A stretch of DNA of 64,000 bases from Euborellia annulipes. Its lineage: Eukaryota > Arthropoda > Insecta > Dermaptera > Anisolabididae. Where the stretch lies: NCBI GenBank assembly GCA_023213315.1, contig JAKCPI010002063.1, forward strand, positions 124,001 through 188,000. Direction: 5' to 3'. The notes under the pieces are model-generated. The model ran no database searches, was not told where the DNA came from, and worked only from the letters and a program-made list of their open reading frames with translations. Made by a program: the position numbers and the translations under genes. Positions 21,721-64,000 of this stretch are shown piece after piece; the stretch's first letter is position 1; the number at the start of each line of letters is the position of its first letter.

Positions 21721-22802
21721 ACACAGAGCCTATGGAAATTTTGAATCAATTATATAGCAATTTGAATTATTTTCCTCATTTGGGGGGGGGAGGGGGGCTT
21801 AAATCCCTAAACTCCCAGCCTGGTAAAAAATATTTAATTTTCAAAACAAAATAACTTAAATTTTTTCAAGTGTTCTCTTTTCTTTTTCATTCCTAGTTAA
21901 TATTATTTTTAAAAGGCTCTTTCCCAAGAGATTTATTTGAGTATAATAATTTACCGGTACTTGTGGATATCTTCTATATCAGGATATTTATAGGGACAAA
22001 GTTAACTACATAAAGGATTTTATTATGGATGAGGCAGGCTCAGATCATAGGTCGAAAATCAACTGGCATATATTTTTTATAATTTAATCAATTTATTTAA
22101 TTTAATATCGCAATTTTAACGTAAATAGAAGTTTTAACGATCCCGAGTTCAAATACAGTATAGGTCTGTCGGTGTATTAGTAAATTATCTCAAAAATTTA
22201 AAAAAAAAATTTCGACATCGAATTTTTAGCATGATCGCAATACTTTCTCTCTCTATATATTTCGTATATAGAGTAAGAGAAAGTAAAAACTTACTTGCTT
22301 GGAAGCTTTTTTAATTATATCGCACATACTTACTTCTTTAATTTTCTCAAAAGAGTTCTAACGATTTGATTAAAATTCATTCTTGTGCGTTATAACCTGT
22401 CATCTTCACTTTGATATGCAGAATTCTATTGCAAAAAAGTAAAAAAAATATTTACAAAAAAATCAGATGAAACAGGACATTTCATTAGTTTCTTTTAGCA
22501 TAGAACGGTAAAAGAAAGTTATGTATATGTGAATAGTTAGACGATTTTTTAATTTTTAATAATGATTAATAATGAACCTGACTATCAGGTTTTGTCGGTT
22601 TTCAAAAGCCGGCTTCGAAAAACCGGTTTTTAAGAGAAAATTATGAAATTCTAAAAACCGTTTTTTTGCTAAAAAATGTTTTTTTTTTTTTTAGTAAGTC
22701 AATGAACGTGTCAACTTGACACGTTTCATCTGTCAGTTTGTATGGACATTTAGATCTAGGGATATTTGGCAGAATATCTCTTTTAAAGAGAACATTTTGT
22801 CT

Positions 22803-22885
22803 TGTCGCTTGAGACGGGTTGGGAACCCCTGATCCCTAGTACAAGAGGCAAGAACTTTACCATTGTGCTACGGACTAGGAGCTAC
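22803..22885 (-). mobile_element. tRNA-like sequence (SINE head)
   Basis: Minus strand reads TAGTCCGTAGCACAATGGTA, then AGTTCTTGCCTCTTG and GGGGTTCCCAACCC. This is D-arm, anticodon-like and T-arm order, but acceptor strands do not pair. Lies between the genes. Confidence 0.45.
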
Positions 22886-24196
22886 AATCAAATAACAAGT
22901 GACTGCGGATTCACGCAATCAAAAACATTTAAAATTAATTTTTAAAGACATGAAACATTTCTTAAAGAATCCCGTGCCTTTCGGGTAGGATGATTTGATT
23001 ATCAGTCAGTTAGGCGCACCCCTAAAGTTACATGGATAGTCGCTGGATTCATATAAGTTGATAATCTTGATAAATGCCAGTGCATATCTCATTCATTTGA
23101 TGAATTAAGATAAATATAAACATCATTATTGATATATGTGTTTATTGAAGGTGATATATTAATATACTGCCTAAGTTATTTTTACTTTCTCTTAGCCTAT
23201 ATATGAAATATATAGAGAGAGAAAGTATTGTTTTATTTGGGTTTTTCTTGGATATTATTTTATATCTACAGCAGAGATCCAACCCCTCAATTTCATAATG
23301 GAATATTACGATTGCAACAATTTTGATACAAGTGAATGGGACATTGCTGTAGATGTGCAATAATATCCAAGAACGACCTAGATAAAAAAATAAGTAATAC
23401 TTACAAATTTGGTGTCTGCGGATCTCACAGATCCCTAAAGCACCCAGGGCAGTATATGTCACTTTTCGAAAAGCCAAATTAACAATAAAGTGTGACGCCG
23501 GTCAAGATAGGAGGATACTGCGATGGGTATTCTCCCACTCCAAAACAATAGCGCTATAGGGCTATATATGAAGCTAGTGGATCTCACAGATCCAGTGCGA
23601 CTAACCGAATGTTATTCAAAGTATAAATAATTTTTTGAAAAAAATAAAAATTCTATCAAAAATTTTATACTAAAAAATTCGAAACCGGTTTTCATAGAAA
23701 AGTTCAAAACCGAAAACCAGTTTTTCGAAAATCGGTTTTTGTATAAACCTTATTGACCATCAAGGAACAGTAAAATCCAGTGCTTCTTTACTCTTTAAAC
23801 AGTACCTTGTCAAAAATCCAGTTTATCAGATTTAAATTTCAATGAAATTGGTAGCCTATTATAAAAAAATCTTTCTTGTCTTTCATGAAACATATATCTT
23901 TTTATATAAAGTAACTCTAATACATAATTACAATCACTTTTTCTAAATGATGTTGGCAACATCATTAAAATATTCTCACTCTGTTCACTTTCGTTTTTCA
24001 CTCTTCTAAAAATATTTAACTCTTTAATGAAAATTACAAAAAAAAAAAAATCAATTTTAATATAATAAATTGACATTTTTAAATATATTTATTATAGAAA
24101 ATATAATAATAACTTTTTTTTATAAAATGAGTTCTTTAGTAATGAAAAAGTCTTCCAACCATTATCTTATTTAAACGTTACTTTGTAGTTAATAGT

Positions 24197-54770
<30,574 letters not shown>

Positions 54771-55129
54771 ACCTGACTAATGTAATCTTTTCTTTTACAA
54801 TTGATTTGTTGAACTGAATATTGCTCTCACATTCTCACATTGTAAATAATATAATATAAAATAATTATTATCTAATAATTAATATCTAATGCATCATTCA
54901 CCTGCATTTAATTCTTATTCGCAAGTGTAAGATGGTTCAAAAAATCTTTCTCTCATGCTTCTTAACCAAGGTGACGACTATATGGCCTAATTCTTACTTT
55001 CATCCTGATCCCGATCTATTTTTTCTGTCTTTAATTGTTTCATAGAGAACATATCTCTCTCTTCACTTGCAAACATTATCTTCTCTCTCTTTCTACTCGG
55101 TTTAAATTCACTTTCCGCCTTATCCTTCC

Positions 55130-55495
55130 ATAGGGCCAATGTTAATTTCCTATAGGGATTTGTATGTTAATTTCGATTCAAAAGGGGGTCCCCCTTTGGA
55201 ACTTTTTACGCATTTAAAATTTTTTTTCCAATTCTTATGAAATTTTGTATTTATTTACGAATCTATATTGTGTATAAAATGTCCAAATATGAGATTAAAA
55301 TTTTGAAAAATAACCATAGTTTATTTGAAGCAGTCAACATTTAAAATGCAAGTTTGAAACTAAGGTGCTATGGGAAACTAAATATATCTCGACACAAAAA
55401 ATCTGGTGTGACCAGCACGGTGCGCAACTTTCTCTTACCGAAGGGTAAGAGAAAGTTGTGTGCTGTGCGCCAGTCACACCAGATTTTTTGATCTC
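55130..55495 (-). repeat. hairpin-ended repeat, inverted left half with intact hairpin
   Basis: 55400-55490 is a near-perfect hairpin (AATCTGGTGTGACC..GGTCACACCAGATT type, arms of about 40 bp). The reverse long-version segment lies at 55130-55390. Just upstream of RUNX. Confidence 0.55.
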
Positions 55496-56239
55496 AAAAG
55501 GAACTTAAGTATAAGACTGGTGTCTATATTCATGTAAGAATGTAGATCCTGTCTTCTTAGAGTGGTAGGGGGAAGATTCCCCTCTCGAGGGAGCCGTGAA
55601 TATAACAATAATATTATATGTATGAAGCAAAAATTAATTTTTAACCAACCTGGGTTGCAAAAATTAAAAATTTAGGGGGGCCGGGATTTATCGATTTGAG
55701 TAGCAAGGGAGACGCGACAACAAAAAGTAAATGAAACACATTTCCCTAAAATTTCATCTTTAACCCCCCCCCCTCCCTCTCCATCTTCGCCCCTGTTTAT
55801 ACTTGCATTTATTATTTCAAACATATATTTACACACCAAAAAATAAACTATTATTACTACTACTACTTTCCTCGCCGCGAGCGCAAACAACGCAACTGTG
55901 TTGAGTGGCTTTTCCCATATTTTCTTAAGTTGAGTCATTTTTAGTTACATTTTATAATTGAAATTGATAATATCTTATTTAAAAAATAAAAGATTATTAT
56001 CACCATGGACTCCGACTTTACCTTTTTTTACTTTTCCTAAGGAGGGGGAGGGAGGACAAGCGCCCACTCATGAATCCCACCACCCCACCCCTCGCTGACT
56101 TCCTTATTTATCATACTTATTATTTTTTTATATGTTCCTTATTTAATTAAATTTAGTATATAAAAGGCAAAGTCTGTTTTTCAATTTTAAATAATAAGCT
56201 TACGCGATTTGTCTTTTTTCTCATAGAAATGAAATTTTG

Positions 56240-56465
56240 ATAGAATAAAACACTTGGTTATTTATTTTAAATTCTTTATTGATAATAAATCAACACTTGT
56301 TAGGTATTTCGACACTGATGTGTCATCTTCGTAAGTGATTTCTCAACACATCATTGTCGAAATATCTAACAAGTGTTGATTTATTATCAATAAAGAATTT
56401 AAAACAAATAACCAAGTCTTTTATTTGTATTATATTTTAATTTACAAAATGTTTGAACGCGGTAG
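56240..56465. repeat. inverted-repeat element with GACAC/GTGTC hammerhead-like arm
   Basis: Long arms (ATTGATAATAAATCAACACTTGTTAG-type, 56275-56310 and 56365-56395). The minus arm at 56300-56335 reads GAAGATGACAC ATCA GTGTCGAAATACC. The core has lost its leading CT. Related flanks (AATAAAACACTTGGTTATTT) occur at 10735-10800. Confidence 0.5.
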
Positions 56466-57190
56466 AAATTTCTAAATTTTTAATTGACTTCAACCTCAAA
56501 ATACCCCCATTTTCACCCTATAGGCTAACAAGGCAGAGGGAGGGAGGGAGGGGGGGGGATGAATCCCTGAGCTTCTCCAAAATTAGAAAAAAATTAAATA
56601 TTTTTTAATGGGGGTTGGGGAGGGGGGGGTGTAATATAGAGCACAGAGGCTCGGCAAGGCATTAGATCCAAGTGACTTTCTTTTTTTAACCCTTTCTATT
56701 TTTTTTCAATTAGTTATGAATATTCTGCTATTTGACTTTATTTTATCCTCCTTTTTCTATAAAAATCCATTTTGAGATTATCTTTATATCTCTTTCATAA
56801 TTTATATCAGTGGTAGCTTTTTTTTTTTTAGACATACCAGTATTTTATTTTAGAATTTTTTTTTTACTCAATGGAGGATTTTGTCTTCTTTTTTTTATTT
56901 TACTTTTGAATATTCGCTTTATAATCTCCATAATCGGATTACTTATATACAGTAAATAAAATTCAACCAGTTACAAAATAACATATTCCTCATTAATGTG
57001 TAAAGAAAAGAAAAGGATAAGCAGTTAAAAATATTTCGTCCACAGCCTGTACTCGACTAATTGGTTTGTGTTATATTGTAGTTTTAATTATTATTCAATC
57101 ATTTAACATATTAATTATACAGTATATAACTGAAATTGTTATGTTCACTACATATATGATTGAATATTTGATTGTATGCCTATTTTGAAA

Positions 57191-57245
57191 GCCCTCAAGT
57201 ACTGAAGATGATCTTGACCAAGACCGAAACGTCATCATAGAGGGC
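57191..57245 (+). ncRNA. hammerhead-like motif upstream of RUNX
   Basis: GCCCTC outer stem I, five unpaired bases, CTGAAGA, extra T, a stem II of GATCTT with AAGACC (one mismatch), GAAAC, GTC, six unpaired bases, then GAGGGC closing a 6-bp outer stem I. The internal loop in stem I is typical of natural type I hammerheads. AGCTGCT follows about 30 nt downstream. Confidence 0.62.
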
Positions 57246-58484
57246 CTAATAAATGAAATATGTTTAGCTGCTATTCTTTTCTTTACACTTTAACGATTAT
57301 CCAGCTATAAATCCACATCTTGTAATTTTCCTCATTGGCATGAAGAATTCCTATCCCATTTTTAAATTTCCTTTGACAATTTTATATTTTTGACATGAAG
57401 GCTTCACTGTGCTCTAATAAATCTGATGTGTATTGTACAAAGTGTTTAAATTATTTGCGTCTCAGAAGATCTACACCAACCAGAACCAAGTACAAGTATC
57501 GAAACTTTTTTTCGATACCACATCCCTAGCCGGGGACTCTTCGCCCCCCCCCCCTAAGAATATTTTTTTATTCTTCACTCTAAAATTTTAAATGAACCTT
57601 GTTATTAAATTTTCTTTTTTCCCCTTGATCGTCATAGGAATAGCTCGATAGATATTATTTAATTTGAGGGGAGTTCAGGGAGAAGAAGTTTCCCTGACTA
57701 GGCGCAAGGTTCGCAGACTCACGAGCGTCGACATACCCAGCAAGTGTTAATAAATCATTGAAACTTATGACCTAGTGTTTGTAATTTTTCCTCTCCCCTA
57801 TATTTTATTTATTTATTTATTTATTTTATATCGAGTGGGGGAAGGGGAGTCCAAAACCTCCCTGAACCTGGTTATATTCTGAATTTTCTCTATTCTCATT
57901 ATGATTACTAATGTATTTTATAAAAAAAAAAATATACAGTACATATTGATGTGTCAAATCAGGAATGTATGAATATTTAATTTATTAACGACTCCACATA
58001 TTCTAATATGTAAAAAATAGTCGATTACATGTCTAAAAATCCCTTATCAATGTCCCTCTTTTCGTCTTTGTAGTTGTAAAATATTTCATTATTCAAAAGG
58101 ATCTATTGTACTTTTTAAGATAATTAAATACTTGAATAATTTATCGATAGGTCTAAATAGTTACAGATAATAGTAGAAATCGTTTTAAATAATAAACAAC
58201 TTTTTTTTAAACAAATTACGTTTAACTAATAATTTATTAATTGATTAATTAATTATACCTCAAACATAATGAAATATTTTAATTTATTTATTGTTTCAAC
58301 ATCTATATAATTAAACAGGATATAAAGGTGATAGAGGAAAAAATTGGAAAAAAATATTATTTAATTCTTTCTTTCTTTAGAAATTTTACAATCAGCTGGC
58401 TTCTTCACTTCACTTCGTTTTAATATCTGACTCGGGCCCGCCTTACCTTTACTTATAGTTGAAACTTGAATAAATAATTAATAC

Positions 58485-58696
58485 GCACTGAGGGGGTCAC
58501 TTCTGGTAAATACGTGGATGGCGACCACGAGTTAGCCGAACTAAGGCTGGCATTTCTTCCTTTCCTTTTGTCAGCATTTTTTTCCCTTTTCCTTGTCAAG
58601 CGACAGGCCTTGACACGGGTCGGCTTGCTTTACTCTCGATCTCATTTCTTTATAAATTAATTTTGCCGACCCCACAGGAATAAGGCCAGGATAGAA
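58485..58696 (+). mobile_element. SINE with 5S-like segment, copy D (diverged, TSD)
   Basis: The most diverged copy. It keeps ATACGTGGATGGCGACCACG and the purine-rich end. Flanked by GAATAAATAATTAATAC (58468-58484 and 58697-58713). It has inserted into the AT-rich tail of a TTGANAA-family element. Confidence 0.7.
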
Positions 58697-58774
58697 GAAT
58701 AAATAATTAATACAAAATGTGATCTATAATTTTTTTTTTATTTTTGTTTGTTTGTCTTTTTCGGTATTTCAGAC

Positions 58775-58910
58775 CTCATCTCTATTAATTTCAAATAATT
58801 GGTAGACAATTCAAATGAAATAAATTTTTCCCACTTGGGACGGGAAGCGAACCCGGGACCCTAGGCACGAGAAGCTAATGCCTTCTCTCTGAGCTACGGG
58901 TCGGTATAAT
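58775..58910 (-). mobile_element. tRNA-derived SINE with shared tail
   Basis: Minus strand: GACCCGTAGCTCAGAGAGA, then a variable anticodon-like arm and B box GGGTTCGCTTCCCG. The tail, with ATTTCATTTGAATTGTCTAC on the minus strand, recurs near 35560-35615 without the head. The acceptor stem is missing. Confidence 0.55.
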
Positions 58911-61299
58911 TAAAAACTCGCATAATAATAAAAATACAAACCACAAAAGCCAGTGACGGCGCTTCTCAATGGGGAGGGGGGCAGGAGTGGGGCAAACTTA
59001 CCAACAGGGAAGTGGGAAAGCGGTCAATAATATACAACATATATGATATATCAACAGGGAAACAAACAAAATTGGAAGGGGGCAGATGCCATTGTCGGGG
59101 GACGCTCGCCCCCCTTAGCGCCTTCACTGGAGGCCTGACAGCAAACGCCACCAAGAATGGAGGAAATTCTGGAAGGTGGCCTTGAAAAACCAGCGTGCGG
59201 AACGTCGATAAATAAAATAAGAGAAAGACAGAAATCATCGAATTGGTAGTTAACAATTATAAAAAAAAAAGTTATTTTCTCTTTTTAACAGACAATGAAG
59301 AAAGAAATTGAAAGAGAAAAATGAACAATTAGATTTGTACGAAAACGTAGAGGGGAATGATGAAGAAATTAAAAAGAAAATAGTGAAAATGATACATTAA
59401 GGTACTCAACACGAATTAACGCTGATTCCAAAAATTTCCTCAGTTTCGCCCCGTCACTTCTAGTTTTAGAGCTATAGAGAAAAGAACATTTTCATAGGAA
59501 ATGTGCTCTAAAGCGGCTCTTATTTTGAATTAGCTGAATTTCTTGAAGGCGACGTCCCTTAAAAATTGGCACAAAAGTTTAGAAAAATCGAATTTAAGTT
59601 TGTTTGTTTTTTTTATTTTGGACACCCCTAATACAATTTTTCTGATCCCTGAATGCAAAAGACATATTTTTACGATATTCTCTACTTCTTTAACTTTCCA
59701 AAAATTATTCATCCGTGAAAATCTGTTAATAATTAACGAAATTATGAACAAAATAGTTAAATATATCCAAATAGTTAAAAGTTTATTCCTATGGGCTCTA
59801 CTATCGGGGAGAGAGCAAAGCGCCTAAAGGATAGGCAGCCAAAGTTTTTTTCACCAGTCTGATAACTCTTGTTTATAATTTCGTTAATAATAATGGGGAA
59901 GCTCTGATTGTACTGAAACTTGAAAATTTCAGTAGAGTATTTTAATTATCTGTATATTTTTAAGGTGTGACTAGGCATGTGGTATCGAAAATAAAGTATC
60001 GATACTTGTACTTGGTATCGTATCGATACCAGTAAATATCGAGTACTTTTAAAGTATGAGTATTTTTTTTTTTTTAAGTCTTTTCGTCATCTTAGGCTCC
60101 TAACGTCGATCAATGGGTACACCGGAAAATCAGTGCCCTGATCGCCAGGGCTTCTTGGAGGACTAACCCCCTTGGAGCATAAAGTGCACTTAAACTATTT
60201 TCACGTAGTTTTATTGATATACTTTTTAAAGAGTAGCCTATCTAAAAAATAATTGATTTTTGAATTTTAATCAAAATCGTTAGAGCAAATTTTGAGAAAT
60301 CGAAAAAAAACTGAAAAAATACATTAGTAAAGTTCTAGTACCCTTTGGCTGATGTGATTGAAATTTCTTGAAATACTTGCGACATAGGTACTTGGCTTAA
60401 GTATAAAATTTGAGTATCGAGAGTTTTTTCGTTTTTGAGTAATTCCCATTAACCCACATTCTTTGATATTTCACTTGAAATTAATTTATTTTATTGTGAA
60501 AAAATCTTAAATTTCAAGAAGATCGATTCCAGTTAAAATATCAAAACATAATATTTATGTAAATTTCTCTGAAAGAGATTTTATTGCTTTTAAATGGCCG
60601 TTTTATTGCTTTTCTTGAAATTGCCATTAAAAGGGGGCGATTCCCTTTAGCTTGAATTTGACGTCATTTTCACAATCACTTGAATGAATTTCAACTGAAA
60701 TATCAAAAAATGTGGATTAAATTAAATAACTTATAAGCATAAGCATTTTTTAATAAATTTCTTGTTTTAGAGATAGCTCATCAGGGATCAATGACGATCT
60801 TAACAAATTTGTTTATGGTTCATGTTAGTCTCAAATATCTGGATACAAAATTGTTTATTTTTAAAATTTTGAATTTTAAAATATTGATATATCTTCTTAA
60901 GTATTTTGCCCGACCCTGGAAATTTAAATTGCTTTATCTATAATTAATAAAGACTTTCGTCGAATTAGTTAATCGTTTATCTTTTATTAAGTGGTAATCG
61001 ATTAAACGTAAATAATAATAATACTGAAATTTTGCCTGAAAACTTGAACATGTACAAAAAACATGCTTACCCCGCCCATAGGACCAACTTTCTTCACTTC
61101 TTGCGAATAATAGATAAAGAGCTTGTGAATTCTTTATAGCAATCGATGTTCTCTCTTTAAAGGGTGGTGAGCTATGAAATATTTGATTGTCAAGTTATTG
61201 ATAAAATTGATCACAAAAATAGTAGAAATTGAAATAAAAAAGAAATGGAATTATAAAAAAAATAATTGTTCAAAATTTTCTACAATAAAATTAGTTAAT

Positions 61300-61562
61300 T
61301 TTAAACTGGTAACCGTTGGCTCTAGTTGAAACATTATGCTTTAATAGGAGAATTAAATTCACAAGGTTTTCTGTTTCAATAATATATTAATTTGATATTA
61401 ACACTTTATACGTATTTCGACACCATATGTGTCATCTTCAGTATGTAATTCGCTTCTGAAGATGACACATATGGTGTCGAAATACGTATAAAGTGTTAAT
61501 ATCAAATCAATATATTATTGAAACAGAAAACCTTGTGAATTTAATTCTCTTATTAAAGAAAA
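61300..61562. repeat. large near-perfect inverted repeat carrying the 61451 hammerhead-like motif
   Basis: Arms of about 90 bp (61355-61430 and 61466-61550) match almost base for base (AGAATTAAATTCACAAGGTTTT and complement). The left end carries CGTTGGCTCTAGTTGAAACAT, shared with 2005-2030 and partly with 10005-10030. Confidence 0.65.
61451..61495 (+). ncRNA. hammerhead-like motif in a large inverted repeat
   Basis: CGCTT stem I, CTGAAGA, extra T, GACAC/GTGTC stem II around ATATG, GAAA, palindromic ATACGTAT stem III overlapping the last A, A cleavage base, AAGTG closing stem I (5 bp with one G-T). The opposite arm near 61405-61445 carries the same stem II but a mismatched stem I. Confidence 0.65.
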
Positions 61563-61599
61563 TTAGTACTCAGAGTTAGTCAGGTAATATATAATATAC

Positions 61600-61873
61600 C
61601 AAGGGCGGATACAAGGGGGGGGGGGGGGGTAAAGGGGGTAATTACCCCCTCCGAGATTTGAAAAAAATACTTTTTTCGAAAAAAAATTACTTTTAATGTA
61701 AAATTTTAAAAATTAATACTTAAAAATTTGATTTGTATTTATATACTGGCAAACAAGTACAAAATGCGCCTTTAAATTACTGAAATTAAGAAAAAAATGT
61801 GTATTGTGCGACCAGTCACACCAAATTACCCCCCCCCCCCTCCCCCCGAGAAACACCTTTGGATCCGCCCTTG
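61600..61873. mobile_element. hAT-type MITE with CAAGGGCGGATAC termini
   Basis: CAAGGGCGGATACAAGG and TTTGGATCCGCCCTTG termini, duplication TAATATAC (61592-61599 and 61874-61881). Relatives: about 39550-39780, 42765-42875 (fragment), 18944 (left end) and 20325-20960 (arms flanking a different repeat). Confidence 0.68.
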
Positions 61874-61949
61874 TAATATACATCATTTATTAAAAAGAAT
61901 TCGATTTTCAAATATATCTCGAAAAACCATTTTCATTATATACATATAT

Positions 61950-62863
61950 CAGGGGCGTATATAGAAATTTTTTTCGGGGGGGGGGCCCGAACTCAAAAAT
62001 TTTTCTGAGGAAAATCTTTTTTTAAGAAACTACACTTTTTTCACACGAAATTTTTTGCGGAACATTTGTTCTTTTGCGGAACCAAAGTTTTCCATCCTGC
62101 GGAAAAATTTGTTGCGCTGATGTCTGTATATCCCTATATACATAGGCGTAGCCACGGGGGGTTTTGGGGGTTCAAACCCCCCCATTGGACCCAAGCCATG
62201 ACTAGATATTTAAGCTCTATAATACAAAATACTTTTTCTCTCTATATATTTCATATATAGAGTAGAGAAAGTAAAATATAATAATTTTCTCTAGCTTAAA
62301 AAAAAAAATTAAATAAAACGCAAAAAATTCGAGAAAATTCAGAATTTTCCCATTGAAAAGAATTGATTTTTGTTATTCTTTATAAAAAATTAAAGCCGCT
62401 TAAAAATGATTAAATCTCGCAAATGAAAAATAATAAAAATTATTATATAAATAAATTTTTTATTTTTTTCCTCAAAGAGGTCTGAGATAGGAGTCTGGTC
62501 AAGAGAAACACATAGAGGGACACCCCGGTATTCCAGGCCCATATACATAAAATTAAGAGAGTTGCATTTTTTATTGCCTGATACGAGTTGATTGAAAAAT
62601 TGCGGCACTTAATTAAGGGCGGGCCCGAGCCACCCCGAGGGGGGTCCAGGGGGGGCGAAGCGAAGGTGGAGGTAAGTGGCTAGTCATATATTTCATTAGA
62701 CGCCTTATACTGCCATATTAGTCGGGGAGGGGGGGAGAAATAATCCTAAACCCCCCCTTAAAAAATTTCTGGCTACGCCTATGCCTATATATGTATAGGT
62801 TTTTGGAAAATTTCGGGGGGGGGGGCCCGGGCCCCCTCGGTCCCCCCCTTATATACGCCCCTG
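61950..62863. mobile_element. hAT-type TIR element (outer), interrupted
   Basis: TIRs CAGGGGCGTATATAG and ATATACGCCCCTG, with a perfect 8-bp target duplication ACATATAT (61942-61949 and 62864-62871). 8-bp duplications with CAGGGGCG termini are typical of hAT elements. No transposase frame is seen. A second element is nested at 62141-62783. Confidence 0.72.
62141..62783. mobile_element. hAT-type TIR element (nested, complete)
   Basis: 643 bp with TIRs CATAGGCGTAGCCA and TGGCTACGCCTATG, flanked by perfect CCTATATA (62133-62140 and 62784-62791). Same family as 10058-10680 and 9146-9840. Non-autonomous. It is younger than the element it interrupts. Confidence 0.75.
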
Positions 62864-62939
62864 ACATATATATAATAGTATTTTATTTGATAAATAATGA
62901 ATATTATATATTACCTGACTAACTCTGAGTAAAATGTAC

Positions 62940-62992
62940 ACCAAATAATGGACTGAGGATGGTTCATAATAAATGGACCGAAACGTCTTGGT
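62940..62992 (+). ncRNA. hammerhead-like motif near the right end
   Basis: ACCAA outer stem I, eight bulged bases, CTGAGGA core, extra T, a 7-bp stem II GGTTCAT/ATGGACC (one G-T), GAAAC, GTC, TTGGT closing stem I. CTGCC follows about 35 nt downstream. The stem II sequence is unrelated to the other copies but fully paired, as expected of a structural RNA. Confidence 0.62.
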
Positions 62993-63469
62993 AAAACATT
63001 CAGAGAATTTTCTTTCTTCTGCCTCCATAATTCCTTCAATAAAACTGATTTAATAAAGAAATGGAGATTTAAATATTCTGCGGTCACAGTAATAATAAAA
63101 CGCCCCACTCCTGAGTGTTGAGAATGGGAATATTTTTGAATGTCGGCAGGAAATTTATTAAATAAAAAATTAACACTAATTTAAATTCAATTCTTTAATG
63201 ATGAAACAAACAACACTTATTTAAATAATGGTTTAGTGAACGCAAATGAATAAGAAAACTTAGAACAAATAGAACAAAATATGAAACGATACAAAAACAA
63301 CGAGAATAATATGTATATATATTAATAAGTTAACGAAAAATAATTGAATACAGTTCCGAAATAATAATTAATTAAACATAATTTCTAGATTTACTACTTA
63401 GACAGGCCATTCTCTACCCTTTTCTTGATTACAAGCGCGTCATTTGAATTTATTCTTTTTTTTTTGTTC

Positions 63470-63652
63470 CAGTGTTCTCGACACCTGTTGGACTTTTCAT
63501 TTGAGTCCTCAACTTCGCCCATTGACCATAAAGAAGTTTCTCTTCTTTCAGAATGGCATTAGAGCTCCATAGAAAGTGTCATTCGTCTACTAAAAAGAAC
63601 TTGTTGGGTGAATAAAATTTTGTTTTTTGAGTTGAAAAATTTATGCCGGTAA
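63470..63652 (+). other. exon-like plus-strand segment upstream of RUNX
   Basis: TTTTTTTTTTGTTCCAG acceptor, then about 175 bp of balanced composition, then CCG|GTAAGT donor at 63649. The frame entering after the acceptor is open for 28 codons, then TAG. No homology recognised. It may be a noncoding exon of a plus-strand transcript or a decayed transposase exon. Confidence 0.3.
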
Positions 63653-63839
63653 GTTTCTGTTTATTTATTATTAAAAGTAATCTTTTTACATTGAACTAAG
63701 CATAATATGCAAAAAAAATACTTATGTTTATCATGTAGTACTTTTTTTTTAGTTTGATATTCAAATGAATAAAGAGTAATTCTTTCCGAGATGGCAAGAG
63801 TGGTAAGATAGAATACTAGTATCTGTTCACCGTTAGTTC

Positions 63840-63945
63840 ACTTGAGTAGAAGCAAGAGTACAGTACTTGAAAATGACGGCAGAATAAGCAGTCGAAATGT
63901 TGTACACTATTTATATTTTTAAAGAATAATTAATACAAACCACAA
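63840..63945. repeat. single arm of the TTGANAA hammerhead-like element
   Basis: AGTAC, TTGAAAA, T, GACGGC/GCAGTC around AGAATAA, GAAAT, GTT, GTAC, then the AT-rich tail. One arm only. Confidence 0.5.
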
Positions 63946-64000
63946 AAGATTTAATAAACAGGTTTTTTTTTCTGCATCTTTTAAAATCAAGGATACCCTC

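Larger units (their letters stand above)
16248..24196. other. region between the TOGARAM and RUNX genes
   Basis: Mostly repeats: MITE 16328, decayed hammerhead-like copies near 16780 (minus) and 17585, hairpin-ended repeats (17200-17540, 20400-21720, fragments at 22215 and 23180), a CGGTTTT-type inverted pair (22580-22690 and 23680-23745) and a tRNA-like SINE at 22803. The stretches at 18090-18760, 19300-20320 and 21780-22200 show no gene. Confidence 0.6.
54771..64000. other. region upstream of RUNX
   Basis: Contains the hairpin-ended repeat 55130-55495, inverted-repeat element 56240, hammerhead-like motifs 57191, 61451 and 62940, SINE D, a tRNA-like SINE, a 60190-60400 repeat fragment, nested hAT elements and the exon-like segment at 63470. 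Stretches 55500-56230, 56470-57180, 57260-58460, 59140-59970 and 60420-61290 have no recognisable gene. Confidence 0.55.

Noticed and set aside
23142..23477. Minus-strand 111-codon open frame
   Set aside because: Overlaps the right end of a hairpin-ended repeat (LSLSIYFIYRLRESK is its translation). The rest has no recognisable content.
58838..58910. Functional tRNA gene
   Set aside because: No acceptor-stem partner for GACCCGT, and it is joined to a tail that also occurs elsewhere without the head.

Overview
This is a eukaryotic, AT-rich, intron-rich nuclear sequence. It holds parts of two genes, both on the minus strand, in a matrix of transposon-derived repeats. The domain content (a RUNX gene ending in VWRPY and a ciliary TOG-array gene), intron sizes from 65 bp to 15 kb and the repeat types point to an arthropod, probably an insect. 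Species cannot be settled from the sequence.

Layout, minus-strand gene 1 (left edge to about 16.2 kb): a TOGARAM/crescerin-type TOG-array protein of ciliary microtubules. Nine exons with matching splice phases are visible between 15907 and 502, and a possible further 5' exon lies at 16121-16247. The C-terminal part lies off the left edge. Region 16.25-24.2 kb separates the two genes. It is repeats plus a non-repetitive block with CCAAT and TCACGTGA motifs near 17.8-18.1 kb.

Minus-strand gene 2 (54515 down to 24197): a complete six-exon RUNX transcription factor of 514 predicted residues. The first exon and a short second exon encode the Runt domain, separated by a 15.3 kb intron. The last exon ends in the Groucho-recruiting VWRPY. 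One 65-bp intron uses a GC-AG splice pair. Region 54.5-64 kb, upstream of RUNX, is mostly repeats.

The repeats are the notable part. (1) A set of dispersed elements carries hammerhead-ribozyme-like motifs: CTGANGA, a covarying stem II, GAAA, a palindromic stem III, NUH, a stem I, and then usually a GGCTGCC-like box 30-60 nt downstream. The best copy is a textbook hammerhead in sense orientation inside a TOGARAM intron (5641-5689, minus). A second, divergent group has TTGANAA in place of CTGANGA, equivalent to a paired C3U/G8A swap. (2) Four copies of a SINE of about 210-255 bp have long target-site duplications and a segment like the 3' half of 5S rRNA. (3) Several short TIR elements have perfect 8-bp target duplications (hAT type), some nested. 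(4) An AT-rich family of about 0.55-1.2 kb with hairpins at both ends occurs in more than ten copies. (5) tRNA-like SINE heads and decayed protein-coding fragments are also present.
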